Origin: Methylobacterium sp. AMS5
Lineage (GTDB): Bacteria > Pseudomonadota > Alphaproteobacteria > Rhizobiales > Beijerinckiaceae
Direction: 5' to 3'
DNA length: 64,000 bases
Assembly (NCBI RefSeq): GCF_001542815.1
Contig: NZ_CP006992.1
Coordinates: 248,001 to 312,000 of the forward strand
Position numbers and translations under genes: made by a program. The notes under the pieces are model-generated. The model was not told the DNA's origin, ran no database searches, and saw only the letters and a program-made list of their open reading frames with translations. Shown here one piece after another: positions 26,489-36,369 of the stretch (position 1 is the first letter of the stretch; each line of letters begins with the position of its first letter).

Positions 26489-26945
26489 GTCGATTCATGT
26501 TCTCGTCAGTCGTGGCATGCGTGGGGACAATGATAGCGCCACCGACATGCAGATAAATGTATAAGGCACGATCTGATTTTATATATGATTTGATCATATC
26601 CCACTTATACAATATATTGATATCAGAACCGTCTATGCCAATACCATCGTCTTTATAATATACAGAACAACTTTTGCCAGCATAGCTGACCGCGTAAACA
26701 GCGGGAAACACAAAAGAAAAGGCAACAGTCATAAAACCTGCAAAAGTTATAAACCATAAATCGAATGCGATCCCATGCGCCACACAGATAGAAATTACTA
26801 TAATAAGGAATATTATCTTCGCTTTTATCGATATGGGACCGCCCCCAAAACGACCGAAGAAATTAGTAACGATCGCATCGACCTTACTCATAGTAAAAGG
26901 TCCAATTCTATCGAACCCTGCCCTTTCGCCACCTGACATAGGCAT
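26427..26945 (-). CDS. AT-rich YcxB-like membrane protein
   Basis: The frame is open from 27026; I use the ATG at 26945, with ATGs at 27026 and 26891 also possible. Two membrane segments (IIFLIIVISICVAHGIAFDL, ITFAGFMTVAFSFVFPAVYA) are followed by a soluble YcxB-like domain (VYYKDDGIGIDGSDINILYK, then SDRALYIYLHVGGAIIVPT). GC content is far below both neighbours and the 3' end overlaps sfsA, so it looks recently acquired. Function is unknown. Confidence 0.65.
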   Translation of the reverse strand: MPMSGGERAGFDRIGPFTMSKVDAIVTNFFGRFGGGPISIKAKIIFLIIVISICVAHGIAFDLWFITFAGFMTVAFSFVFPAVYAVSYAGKSCSVYYKDDGIGIDGSDINILYKWDMIKSYIKSDRALYIYLHVGGAIIVPTHATTDENMNRLISVLKYHQSTGSTTYPSPA

Positions 26946-27043
26946 CTCGCAAAAATCACCTTTATCGGCAAAGCACTTCTCATCGTGCCATGCAATTTGG
27001 CAGAACAACAGTATAAAATGAGACAAAATTCGGAAAGTTTAAA

Positions 27044-27871
27044 TTAGTGCCGCTCGAACATCAGGTTGAGCCGCGTGCGGGCGATCTGGCGGTAGCCGTA
27101 CTTTTGGAGCAGGTTCGGCAGGTCGATCTGCCACTGGTCGGCACCGTTCTCGATGACGAGCACCGACGGGAGCAGGGAGGCCGGTGCATCGCGCAGGAAC
27201 GGCTCCAGAATCAGATCCTCGGCGCCCTCGACATCGAGCTTGATCGCGTCGATGCGCTCGATCCCTTCCGAACGGCACAGCTCCACCAGCGTCACAGCCG
27301 GCACGCGCACCGTCGCGTTCTTGTGGGTGCCGACGATCTTCACGCTCGATTCGCCGCGGTTGCGCGGATCGATGAACAGGGTCAACTCACCGGACTTGTC
27401 GGCCACCGCGCAGGCGATGGCCTTCACCGTGCCGAACGGGTTCTGGCCGATATTGAAGGTCAGCCGGTCGAACACGTCGGGCTGCGGCTCCACCGCGAGG
27501 ATGCGCGCCCGCCGGCCGGTGAAGCCCGCCACGAACAGGGCGTAGGCGCCGATATTGGCGCCGATATCGAGGAACACCGCATCCTCGCGCAAGCGCTCCT
27601 TGAGGAAGGCCCGCTCCTGCGGATCGAAGAACTGCGGGGTGAAGAGCACCTTCTTCTCGCAGTTGTTGTTGTAGGGGTGCAGCCGCATCCGCGCGCCGTA
27701 GCGCTCGACGTCGAGCGGCCGGCCGCGCATCATCGAGATGGCGAGGCGGCGCAGGAACATCGCCATCCGCCGCGCGCGCCAGGAATGCTCCGGGAGCTTC
27801 TGCGTGCGCTCCGCGATCCGCGCAACGAGGCCGGTGGGGGCGTAGGTGCCGTAGGGCGAGGTGTCCGTCAT
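27044..27871 (-). CDS. FkbM family methyltransferase
   Basis: The 275-residue protein has SAM-binding motif I at about 99-112 (VFLDIGANIGAYAL), an acidic motif (ILAVEPQPDVFDRL) and the FkbM-typical IDAIKLDVEGAEDLIL near 207. FkbM proteins O-methylate polyketides, sugars or glycolipids. The ATG at 27871 is preferred over the longer frame from 28006, which is unlike the family. The target molecule is unknown. Confidence 0.87.
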   Translation of the reverse strand: MTDTSPYGTYAPTGLVARIAERTQKLPEHSWRARRMAMFLRRLAISMMRGRPLDVERYGARMRLHPYNNNCEKKVLFTPQFFDPQERAFLKERLREDAVFLDIGANIGAYALFVAGFTGRRARILAVEPQPDVFDRLTFNIGQNPFGTVKAIACAVADKSGELTLFIDPRNRGESSVKIVGTHKNATVRVPAVTLVELCRSEGIERIDAIKLDVEGAEDLILEPFLRDAPASLLPSVLVIENGADQWQIDLPNLLQKYGYRQIARTRLNLMFERH

Positions 27872-28010
27872 CGTGCCGGGGTGATGCCAGCCCGGCGCAG
27901 CCGCGGCAAGTCGGGCGCGATCGAGCGCGACGCGCCAAACGCCGTCCGTTGTCGCACGAAGCACCATCGCTGCCTTTGACAACGGCGCCCCGGCACCCGA
28001 AGACATCGGG

Positions 28011-28787
28011 ATGCAGAGCTTCGACTCCGACGGCGTGCAGATCGCCTATATCGACGTACCGGCCAAGGAAGACGCCTCCGGCGGCAGCGGCGATCCCATC
28101 CTCCTGATCCACGGCTTCGCCTCGAACCACGCGGTGAACTGGGTCAATACGCTCTGGGTCCGCACCCTGACCGAGGCCGGCTACCGGGTCGTCGCCCTCG
28201 ACAACCGCGGCCACGGGCAGAGCGAGAAGCTCTACGAGCCCGCTGCCTACACCTCCGACCAGATGGCCGGCGACGCGGTGCGGCTGCTGCGCCATCTCGG
28301 CATCGAGCGGGCGGATGTGATGGGCTATTCCATGGGCGCACGCATCGCCGCGCATATGGCGCTCGATTACCCGGCGGAGGTCCGCTCGCTGCTGATCGGC
28401 GGGCTCGGGTTCAACCTCGTGGACGGGCGCGGCCTGCCGCAGGGCATCGCCGAGGCGCTGGAAGCGCCCCCCGGCGCGCCCGCGCCGAACCCGACGGCCG
28501 CCTCCTTCCGCACCTTCGCCGAGCAGACCAAGAGCGACCTGCGGGCGCTGGCCGCCTGCATCCGCGCCTCGCGCCAGACCCTCTCGCGGGCCGAACTCTC
28601 GGCGATCGAGACGCCGACGCTGGTCTCGGTCGGAACGCTCGATACGGTGGCGGGCTCGGGCCCGGAACTGGCGAAGCTGCTGCCGAACGCCCGCGGCCTC
28701 GACCTGCCGAACCGCGACCACTCGACGGCGGTCGGCGACCGACTGCACCGGAAGGGCGTGCTCGAGTTCCTGGAGCAGCGGCCGTAG
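28011..28787 (+). CDS. alpha/beta hydrolase
   Basis: The 258-residue protein has the oxyanion-loop LLIHGFASNH (about 31-40), the nucleophile elbow GYSMG with S107, acid D211 (VGTLD) and H237 (NRDHS). It is cytoplasmic, with no signal peptide. Substrate specificity (ester, lactone, haloacid) cannot be deduced. Confidence 0.88.
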   Translation: MQSFDSDGVQIAYIDVPAKEDASGGSGDPILLIHGFASNHAVNWVNTLWVRTLTEAGYRVVALDNRGHGQSEKLYEPAAYTSDQMAGDAVRLLRHLGIERADVMGYSMGARIAAHMALDYPAEVRSLLIGGLGFNLVDGRGLPQGIAEALEAPPGAPAPNPTAASFRTFAEQTKSDLRALAACIRASRQTLSRAELSAIETPTLVSVGTLDTVAGSGPELAKLLPNARGLDLPNRDHSTAVGDRLHRKGVLEFLEQRP

Positions 28788-28925
28788 CGGCACGCTTCAC
28801 GGGGCAGAGCCTGTCCCGCCGTCTCCCGAGCGGGCCCGAACAGCCTATTGGTGGTAGATCGTTTGACGGACTGCGCCCGGAGCCCCATCCGCCCCTAAGC
28901 TATGACCATTCTTGAGGAATGGGCC

Positions 28926-29390
28926 ATGTCGGGTCGGACTTCGCAGACAGCCGCGGACGGCCTTCTTCGCTCGGTGGTGGCGGATGCGCTCGCCAGCATT
29001 CTGATCGTCCTCGCGATCCTCCTGCTGGTGTTCGGCGGCGCGGCGCTCGCGCAGCCGAAACTCACCTATGCCGCGGGCAAGGTCGTCGGCTTAAGCAACC
29101 TCTCGACCGATGAAGGCTGCCTTCCGGCCAAGCTGACGGGCCGGGTCGTGAAGCGGGCGTTCGGCCGCGACGGTCTCTATCTCGAGTCGGTCATCCTCGA
29201 GGAGAAATCCGGCCAGCGGACGTTCATCAACGTCGAGGACGGCTATCGCACTCTCGACGCCGCCACCAACGGCGCGGTCAAGCAATCCCTCGAAACCATG
29301 CTGAGCGCGGGCAAGACGGTGTCCGTGCGCGTTCTCGGGTGCGGGGCGGCGGCCCGGACGCTGACGCTCGACGCCGTGCGGCCGCTTTGA
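28926..29390 (+). CDS. hypothetical membrane-anchored/exported protein, 154 aa
   Basis: The ATG at 28926 has GAGGA seven bases upstream; the frame opens at 28902. A strong hydrophobic segment (ALASILIVLAILLLVFGGAALA, about 20-42) ends in a possible signal-peptidase site. The mature part (YAAGKVVGLSNLSTDEGC...) is periplasmic or extracytoplasmic and has two cysteines that could form a disulfide. Not recognised. Confidence 0.7.
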   Translation: MSGRTSQTAADGLLRSVVADALASILIVLAILLLVFGGAALAQPKLTYAAGKVVGLSNLSTDEGCLPAKLTGRVVKRAFGRDGLYLESVILEEKSGQRTFINVEDGYRTLDAATNGAVKQSLETMLSAGKTVSVRVLGCGAAARTLTLDAVRPL

Positions 29391-29414
29391 GCGGATCGGC
29401 ACCCCTGTCCGAAT

Positions 29415-30190
29415 TCAGCTCTTCAGCCGATACCCCGTGCGGAAAATGTAGGTCACGAACCCGAGGCACAGGGCGAGGAACGCCAGCGTCGCGGCGATGC
29501 TGACGCCGACCGCCACGTCGCCCTTGCCGAAGAAGGCCCAGCGAAAGCCGCTGACGAGGTAGACGACCGGGTTAAACAGGGTCACCGCGCGCCAGAACGG
29601 CGGCAGCATGTCGATGGAGTAGAAGCTGCCGCCGAGGAATGTCAGCGGCGTGACGATGAGGAGCGGCACCAGTTGCAGCTTCTCGAACCCGTCCGCCCAC
29701 AGGCCAATCACGAAGCCGAACAGGCTGAAGGTGAGCGCCGTGAGCAGCAGGAAGAACACCATCCAGACCGGGTGCTCGATGTGCAGCGGCACGAACAGCG
29801 AGGCCGTGCCGAGGATGATGAGGCCGATGATGATCGACTTCGTCGCCGCCGCGCCGACATAGCCGAGCACCACCTCGAACGGCGCGATCGGCGCCGAGAG
29901 CAGTTCGTAGATCGTGCCGGCAAAGCGCGGGAAGTAGATGCCGAAGGCCGCGTTCGAGACGCTCTGCGTCAGCAGCGAGAGCATGATCAGCCCCGGCACG
30001 ATGAAGGCGCCGTAGGGAACGCCGTCGACCGTCTGCATCCGCGAGCCGATGGCGGCGCCGAACACCACGAAATAGAGCGAGGTGGAGATCACCGGCGCAA
30101 CGATGCTCTGCAGGGCCGTGCGCCAGAAACGGGCCATCTCGAAACGGTAGATGGCGAGGACCGCCGGGACGTTCAGCATGGATACGCCCA

Positions 30191-30194
<4 letters not shown>
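29415..30194 (-). CDS. ABC-2 type exporter permease
   Basis: The 259-residue protein has about six membrane segments and the ABC-2 signature region ([62 protein letters not shown]). It overlaps its ATPase gene by ATGA at 30191-30194, so the two are translationally coupled. Families of this kind export drugs, lipids or polysaccharides; the substrate is unknown. Confidence 0.92.
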
Positions 30195-31117
<923 letters not shown>

Positions 31118-31295
31118 CGGGGCTCGGGGCTGGCGGGTGGGGCGCGCCCTATAGCACGGCGCTCGAACCGGTGAACCCTGCGGCCGTCGGTTACATGTCG
31201 CGCCGTTTTCTCCCATTCTTCACGGGCAGCCCGTGGAACCGGAGCGCGCCCCAGGGTTTGTCGAATTGTTCTCCTGCGACAATTGATCCCCTGCC

Positions 31296-31329
31296 CGACC
31301 TGCCCTCAACCGAAGGCAGGTCGTTTTTT
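31296..31329 (+). terminator. Rho-independent terminator in plus orientation, no plus-strand gene before it
   Basis: Stem CGACCTGCC (31296-31304) / GGCAGGTCG (31315-31323) with a 10-base loop is followed by six T. Both neighbours (ABC exporter and ferredoxin-like gene) are on the minus strand, for which there is no T run. It may end a small RNA or block antisense transcription into the ferredoxin-like gene. Confidence 0.75.
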
Positions 31330-31333
31330 GTCG

Positions 31334-33373
31334 TCAGCTCTGCAGCCGCTCCGCGGCCTCGCGCTCGCGCAGGTAATCCTCGGTGGTCCGCGGTTTCGTC
31401 GGCGGCACGGCGTGCGGGTCGAACCCCTGGGTCAGCGCCGACTCGACGCGGCAATCGTCGCACATCATCAGCGAGCGGATGCGCTGCTCGCCGGCCTCTC
31501 CCGAGAACATCCAGTGCCGCTCGCGCAGCTTGCCGATCACCCGCTCGATGGTGGCGCGGGTACCGAACGGCTTGGCGCAGGTGATGCAGCAGAACGGCTC
31601 CTCCTCCTTCACGATCCGGCGGGGCTCGCCCCACGCCTCGAAGTCGATCTGCGGCTTCAGGCTGATCACGTCCTCCGGGCAGGTGGCCGCGCATAGACCG
31701 CACTGCACGCACAGGCTCTCCTCGAAGGCGAGCAGCGGCCGGTCGGTGCTGTCCGACAGCGCGTGGGTCGGGCAGGCGCCGACGCAGGAGAGGCAGAGTG
31801 TGCAGCTCTCCGTGCGAAACGCGAGCCCGCCGAACGGCGCCCCGGCCGCCAGCGGCACCGCGGCCACCGGCGTCGGGGCCGCGGCGTGCATCTCGCGGAA
31901 GGCGAGGCGCAGCATCTCGCGCTTGCCGCCGACGGGCACGAAGCCGGCCGGCACCGTGGTCCCACGGCCGGGAACGTCCGAGCGGAGCGCCGCACCGAGC
32001 GCATCGGGGTCGTCGGTCTCGAGCAGGGCGACGGTCGGCGCCTCCGTGCCGGCACCGTAGCCGAGGGCGTCGGCAAGCGTCCGGGCGAGGGCCACGGTGC
32101 GGTGCAGGCTGTCGAGGTCATGCTTCGGGCGCTCGCGCACCAGCACCCGTGCCCCGGCCGCGCCGTAGGCGAACACGGCGGCGAGAACCTCGGGGCCGAA
32201 CTGCGTCACCTCGTTGACCCGCACCGGCAGGACGTGGGCCGGGAGGCCCTCGCCGTAGCGGCCGAGCGCGTCGATCAACGGCTCGCCATGGTCGCCGTCG
32301 TGGAACAGCACCACCGCGTCCGCACCGCCAGCCGCCCGGTAGGCGCGCATCAGGCTTCGCAGGCGGCGCATCAGCGCGTCGGCGGGCGGCAGGGCGTAGT
32401 TCGCCGCACCCGTGGGGCAGACGGCGGCGCAATTGCCGCAGCCGGCGCAGATATAGGGGTCGATCGCCACCGTATCGCCGGCCGGCGCAATGGCCCCGGT
32501 CGGGCAGACGTCGAGGCAGCGGGTGCAGCCGGTGATGCGCGAGCGGGAATGGGCGCAGAGTTCGCCGCGAAAATCGATGAAGCGCGTCTTGTCGAATTCG
32601 CCGACGAGGTGGGACGCCGCCATCACCGCGCGCTCGACCGACGCCGGGTCGCGCGGGTCGGCCCGCAGATAGCCGCTGCGCAGTTCGTGCGCGGGAAAGA
32701 GCGGCGTGCCGCCGGTCAGATCGAGGATCAGGTCGCAGGTCGAGGCCGCCCCGTCGCGCCCTGCCCCGAACACGAGGTGGGTGCGCGAGGACGGCGCCGG
32801 CAAGGCGTAGTCGTCGATGCGCAGGTCGAATGCGCCGAGATGGCCCGTCGCCCCGCGCACCGTGCCCCGGATCACCGGGAACTCGTTGCGATGGAGCGGC
32901 GCGACCTCACCCGGCCGGCTCAGGAGCACGGTGACGTCGAGATGCTCGGCCAAGCGCCGCCCGGCCTCGATGGCGGCCTCGTCGCGCCCGTAGATCAGGG
33001 CGACGCCGCGGCTCTCCAACGGCACCGTACCGGCAACGGGGACCGCCTCCGCGGCCGCGGCCAGCAGCGCCGCCATCTTCGGACCGGCCCGTTCGGCCTG
33101 AGACGACCATCCGGCGGTCTCGCGGATCTTGGCGAAGGTGACGCGCTCCTCCGCATCCATCTCGGCGGCGATTTCCTCGAAGAGCGGCGCCTGGAGCGTG
33201 CAGGAGACCGTGACGGGCAAGCCCGTCGCCAGAGCCTCGCGGTAACGGTCGAGCTCCCGACCGCAAAGCTGGTCGGCGGTGCGCACGCGGGTGCCGCAAC
33301 CCTTTTCCAGGGCCGCGACATCGAGCGGCATCGTCTTCTCGCAGGAACAGGCGAACACGAGACGATCGGACAC
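31334..33373 (-). CDS. multi-[4Fe-4S] protein of the formate dehydrogenase locus, 679 aa
   Basis: Two pairs of ferredoxin motifs lie in the middle and C-terminal third (GCTRCLDVCPTGA and CAGCGNCAAVCPTGA; CTLCLSCVGACPTHA and CVQCGLCAATCPEDV). Extra cysteine pairs follow near the end (CCITCAKPFGTR, MMCDDCRVE). The N-terminal half has LVFACSCEKTMPLD-type and LIYGRDEA segments, suggesting a HdrA- or NrfC-like redox core. It is cytoplasmic. It is divergent from the accessory operon starting at 33514; similar proteins accompany membrane formate dehydrogenases. It may pass electrons or supply Fe-S clusters; neither is shown. Confidence 0.85.
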   Translation of the reverse strand: MSDRLVFACSCEKTMPLDVAALEKGCGTRVRTADQLCGRELDRYREALATGLPVTVSCTLQAPLFEEIAAEMDAEERVTFAKIRETAGWSSQAERAGPKMAALLAAAAEAVPVAGTVPLESRGVALIYGRDEAAIEAGRRLAEHLDVTVLLSRPGEVAPLHRNEFPVIRGTVRGATGHLGAFDLRIDDYALPAPSSRTHLVFGAGRDGAASTCDLILDLTGGTPLFPAHELRSGYLRADPRDPASVERAVMAASHLVGEFDKTRFIDFRGELCAHSRSRITGCTRCLDVCPTGAIAPAGDTVAIDPYICAGCGNCAAVCPTGAANYALPPADALMRRLRSLMRAYRAAGGADAVVLFHDGDHGEPLIDALGRYGEGLPAHVLPVRVNEVTQFGPEVLAAVFAYGAAGARVLVRERPKHDLDSLHRTVALARTLADALGYGAGTEAPTVALLETDDPDALGAALRSDVPGRGTTVPAGFVPVGGKREMLRLAFREMHAAAPTPVAAVPLAAGAPFGGLAFRTESCTLCLSCVGACPTHALSDSTDRPLLAFEESLCVQCGLCAATCPEDVISLKPQIDFEAWGEPRRIVKEEEPFCCITCAKPFGTRATIERVIGKLRERHWMFSGEAGEQRIRSLMMCDDCRVESALTQGFDPHAVPPTKPRTTEDYLREREAAERLQS

Positions 33374-33513
33374 GATTGAACCTGAGACGATTGGGAGCGC
33401 GAGGGCCTTCGCGCGGAAGCCTGCCTTCCCTATACTCGTATCATTCTAAAACGACGAACGGACATGCGGGCGCAGGTACTCTTCCCAGGACCGTGCCCCG
33501 CCCGAGACCGCCT
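33374..33513. promoter_or_regulatory. divergent promoter region of the Fdh locus
   Basis: This 140-bp stretch separates the multi-Fe-S gene (minus) from the accessory operon (plus). It contains the AT-richer segment CCTATACTCGTATCATTC at about 33428-33445, a reasonable place for -10 elements. Shared regulation of both arms is an inference from geometry. Confidence 0.45.
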
Positions 33514-34272
33514 ATGACCCTCCCCCTCGATATCGGATCGCCGGGCTTGCGCCTCGCGCCGCTCGTCCTGCCGCCGGCCTTCACCGGTCTCGTCGCGGCG
33601 GGCTCTGCGGCGGGGCTGGCCTGCCGGATGGCGGAGAGCGGCGAGGCCGACGCCGCCACCCTCCTCATGGAAGAGCGCGACGACGTCATCGCCTTCGCGG
33701 TGGTGCTGGCGCCGACCGAGCCGCTGGCCACGGCGCGGCGTGCCGTCTTCGTCGGGATGCAGGCGCTCGCCGACGCGGTCGGCGCGTTCGGGCCGCCGGA
33801 GATCCCGGTGACGTTCCAGTGGCCCGCTACGCTGAGCTTCAACGGCGCCCGTCTCGGCGGCGGCGCGCTGCATTGGCCCGAAGGCTGCGACGAGACCGAG
33901 ACGCCGGACTGGCTGGTCTTCTCGGCGATGCTGCTCGCCTCGAAGCGGGATGCGGGCGACCCCGGCCTCACGCCCGACTCGACCTCCCTGGAGGAAGAGG
34001 GTTTCCCGAACGATCTGCGCGAACCCCTGGTCGAGAGCTTCGCCCGCCATCTCACCAAGGCGTTCGAGATCTGGGACGAGGACGGCGCCGCGCGCTCGAC
34101 GGGCCGCTATCTCACCCGCCTCACCCTTCCGCCGGGCGCGCGGGCGACGATCGAGCCGAGCGGCGATGCCCGGCTCGTCCACGCCGACGGCCGTTGCGAA
34201 ACGCTGAAGCTGCGGCCGGCGCTGATCTCCCCCTCCTGGCGTGACCCGGCCACCGGCACGGTGCGGCTGTGA
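33514..34272 (+). CDS. biotin/lipoate ligase-like protein with DUF4444-type C-terminus
   Basis: The 252-residue protein resembles the biotin/lipoate A/B ligase family: DAATLLMEERDDVIAFAVVL, VTFQWPATLSFNGARLGGG, DWLVFSAMLLASKRD. A C-terminal SH3-like part follows (RYLTRLTLPPGARATIEPSG). The usual lysine-containing ligase motif is not obvious, so it may be a degenerate ligase with a binding role. I start at ATG 33514. It is coupled to the next gene by GTGA. Its presence in a formate dehydrogenase operon is unexplained. Confidence 0.75.
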   Translation: MTLPLDIGSPGLRLAPLVLPPAFTGLVAAGSAAGLACRMAESGEADAATLLMEERDDVIAFAVVLAPTEPLATARRAVFVGMQALADAVGAFGPPEIPVTFQWPATLSFNGARLGGGALHWPEGCDETETPDWLVFSAMLLASKRDAGDPGLTPDSTSLEEEGFPNDLREPLVESFARHLTKAFEIWDEDGAARSTGRYLTRLTLPPGARATIEPSGDARLVHADGRCETLKLRPALISPSWRDPATGTVRL

Positions 34273-34835
34273 GTGCGGGCAAGCTGCCGCGGACCCTGCG
34301 GCTCGACCCCTCCGATACCTTCGTCTTCGCGCGGGCCGCCGAGGCCGGCGAATGGGCGGTGACGGGCTCGTTCCTGTTCTTCGATGCCGACCTCTCCGCG
34401 CTTGCGGGCAAGGAGCGGGCGGCGTTCCGCTCCGGTTTCGTCGGCGTGCGCTCGCTCGGCTTCTCGACCCTCGTCGTCGTCAGCGAGGCGAGCGATGCCG
34501 AGCGCGAGGCGGCGATCGAGGATCTCGCCCGCCACATCCACGAGCGCTTCGGCGCGCCGGATCGCGAGGCGGCCCGCGCCGCCGCGCGCGAGGAGATCGA
34601 GGTCGCGGCTTCGCTGTGCAATCTGCCGGTCGGCAGCGTCGTGGCCATGCACCGAAGCGCGCAGGATGGGGAAATCGCGGAAGAATTCCGCACCCTGCAC
34701 CAGCGCGCACCGGGCGCGGACCCGCTGCACGGACGCGCCTTCCACTTCGTCGAGACCGACGAGGACGGGCCCGACGAACAGGCCGACCTCGTGGGACTTT
34801 TGAGCAGCGCCTCCGCGGGGGCTGAGAGAGCATGA
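34269..34835 (+). CDS. DUF6505-like protein, Fdh locus
   Basis: The 188-residue soluble protein starts at GTG 34269, overlapping the previous stop by 4 bases, and its end overlaps the next start. It has LRLDPSDTFVFARAAEAGEW and GSFLFFDADLSALAG-type segments and a helical middle. The family name is my best recollection; no enzymatic motif is visible. The coupling on both sides argues for a function tied to the operon product. Confidence 0.7.
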   Translation: MSAGKLPRTLRLDPSDTFVFARAAEAGEWAVTGSFLFFDADLSALAGKERAAFRSGFVGVRSLGFSTLVVVSEASDAEREAAIEDLARHIHERFGAPDREAARAAAREEIEVAASLCNLPVGSVVAMHRSAQDGEIAEEFRTLHQRAPGADPLHGRAFHFVETDEDGPDEQADLVGLLSSASAGAERA

Positions 34836-35842
34836 CCGAGTTCTGGGTTTCGAGCGGCCACCATCTGACGCAGCGCACGGAAGGGGGCGGCCTCGCCGTC
34901 ACCGACGAGTTGATCCTCGCCTATCTCGCGCGCCCCGAACTGGTGCCGCCGGAGGAGGCCTGCATCGCCGAACGCGCGCTGCACGCCAGCCTTCTGAGCG
35001 ATCCGCGCCGACCGGTCTCGGGCGGCGAACTCCAAAAGATCGCGGACGCGGATGCGCGGGAGAACTGGGAGGTGATGCTGGCCTTCCGCGAACGGCTGCT
35101 CACGGCACGCTCGGTCGAGGCGGCCTATCTCGCACTCGTGCGCGGCGGGTTGCAGGGCGTGCCGGGGCTGTTCCTGACCCAACTCGTGCATCTCATCCTG
35201 CGCAATGCGCTCGACGGCTGCGAAGACCCGTTCGTGCTACGCGCCGCCGAACTGTTCTTCCGCTCGCAGCGCGCCAGCCTGCACGAGGGCGCGGTGCTGC
35301 TGGCGGACGCCGAGGTGATCGAGGCGCGGGAGGGCGGCGCGGCGCTCTCGCCCCTGGTCACGATGCTCGGCAAGGAGGCGGCGAGCGAACTCGACGTGCT
35401 GAACGAGGAGAACGCCTGGACCTATTGGAGCCGCTCGGACGCCTTCACCATGGCGCTGAACCTCGGCACCAGCGGCCGAAGCCGGGAGGGGCTGGCGCGG
35501 GCGATCGAAGCTTTCGTGCGTCACCTCCTCAATGCTGAGGTCACGGTCGCGCCCCTCGACCGGCTGGAGGATCCCGACTGGCGCTGGTTCGTCGGGCTCG
35601 ACGCGGAGGGTACGCGGATCGGCAACGCGCTCTGGCGCGGCGAAGCGCTGGACGACGCCGCCCGCGAGCGGGTGATCGCCGTGTTCAGCCTCACCTTCGC
35701 CGATCCGGCCCGCGTCGATCTGCGGGTCGGCGAGCGGCCGGTCTACCTCCTGCTCGCCATGACGCCGGACAAGACCGTGCAGTTCAAGCCACAGAACCTC
35801 GTCGTCGGATTGCCGCTGGCCTCCGACCGGGCCGCCGCGTGA
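34832..35842 (+). CDS. DUF6352-like protein, Fdh locus
   Basis: The 336-residue soluble protein begins FWVSSGHHLTQRTEGGGLAV, with a helical middle (GVPGLFLTQLVHLILRNALD) and a C-terminal beta part ending in YLLLAMTPDKTVQFKPQNLV. It overlaps both neighbours by ATGA/GTGA. No known catalytic motif is present. It is found in formate dehydrogenase operons of related bacteria (family knowledge); its role is unknown. Confidence 0.72.
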   Translation: MTEFWVSSGHHLTQRTEGGGLAVTDELILAYLARPELVPPEEACIAERALHASLLSDPRRPVSGGELQKIADADARENWEVMLAFRERLLTARSVEAAYLALVRGGLQGVPGLFLTQLVHLILRNALDGCEDPFVLRAAELFFRSQRASLHEGAVLLADAEVIEAREGGAALSPLVTMLGKEAASELDVLNEENAWTYWSRSDAFTMALNLGTSGRSREGLARAIEAFVRHLLNAEVTVAPLDRLEDPDWRWFVGLDAEGTRIGNALWRGEALDDAARERVIAVFSLTFADPARVDLRVGERPVYLLLAMTPDKTVQFKPQNLVVGLPLASDRAAA

Positions 35843-36369
35843 GGTCGGACATGACGCCGGAACAGATTCCGGAAGACCGCTTCGAAGTCGGCATCATCGT
35901 GGCGCGCCGCCGCCTGAAAGGGCCGTGGGCGAGCCATGCCTGGATGCCGATCGAGGCTCTTCCGGCAGCGCCGGAGACCGCGCCCTGGACCCAGCTCTCC
36001 GAGACCGAGGAGGAGGCGACCTTCTACGCGGGCGCCCACGAGGTCACTTTGCACATCGCCGAGACGGCGCATTACCGCGACAACCTCGTCTCCGGCCGTC
36101 CCTCGCTCTGGGTCACGCTGCACGCCACGGCGGAGGACACCTACACGGTGGCGAGCGTGACCGCCGATCCCTACGAGGGCGAATCGATGGCCGAGGGCAT
36201 CGGCGAGATCGTCGAGGCGGTGCCGATGCCGCCCGAGGTGCAGGCCAAGCTGCTCGCCTTCTTCGAGGCCTTCCACATCGAGCGCAAGTTCGAGAAGCGC
36301 AAGCGCGACCGCGCCGACCCCGAGGCCTTGGCGCGCCGCGCGCCGGGCAGGCAGGGGAAGCCGGAATGA
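35839..36369 (+). CDS. DUF3305 domain protein, Fdh locus
   Basis: The 176-residue protein starts at GTG 35839. The core FEVGIIVARRRLKGPWASHA, then WMPIEALPAAP and YAGAHEVTLHIAETAHYRDNL matches DUF3305. The C-terminus is strongly charged (IERKFEKRKRDRADPEALAR). It overlaps its neighbours by 4 bases on each side. DUF3305 and DUF3306 are typically paired beside formate dehydrogenase genes; function is not established. Confidence 0.82.
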   Translation: MRSDMTPEQIPEDRFEVGIIVARRRLKGPWASHAWMPIEALPAAPETAPWTQLSETEEEATFYAGAHEVTLHIAETAHYRDNLVSGRPSLWVTLHATAEDTYTVASVTADPYEGESMAEGIGEIVEAVPMPPEVQAKLLAFFEAFHIERKFEKRKRDRADPEALARRAPGRQGKPE

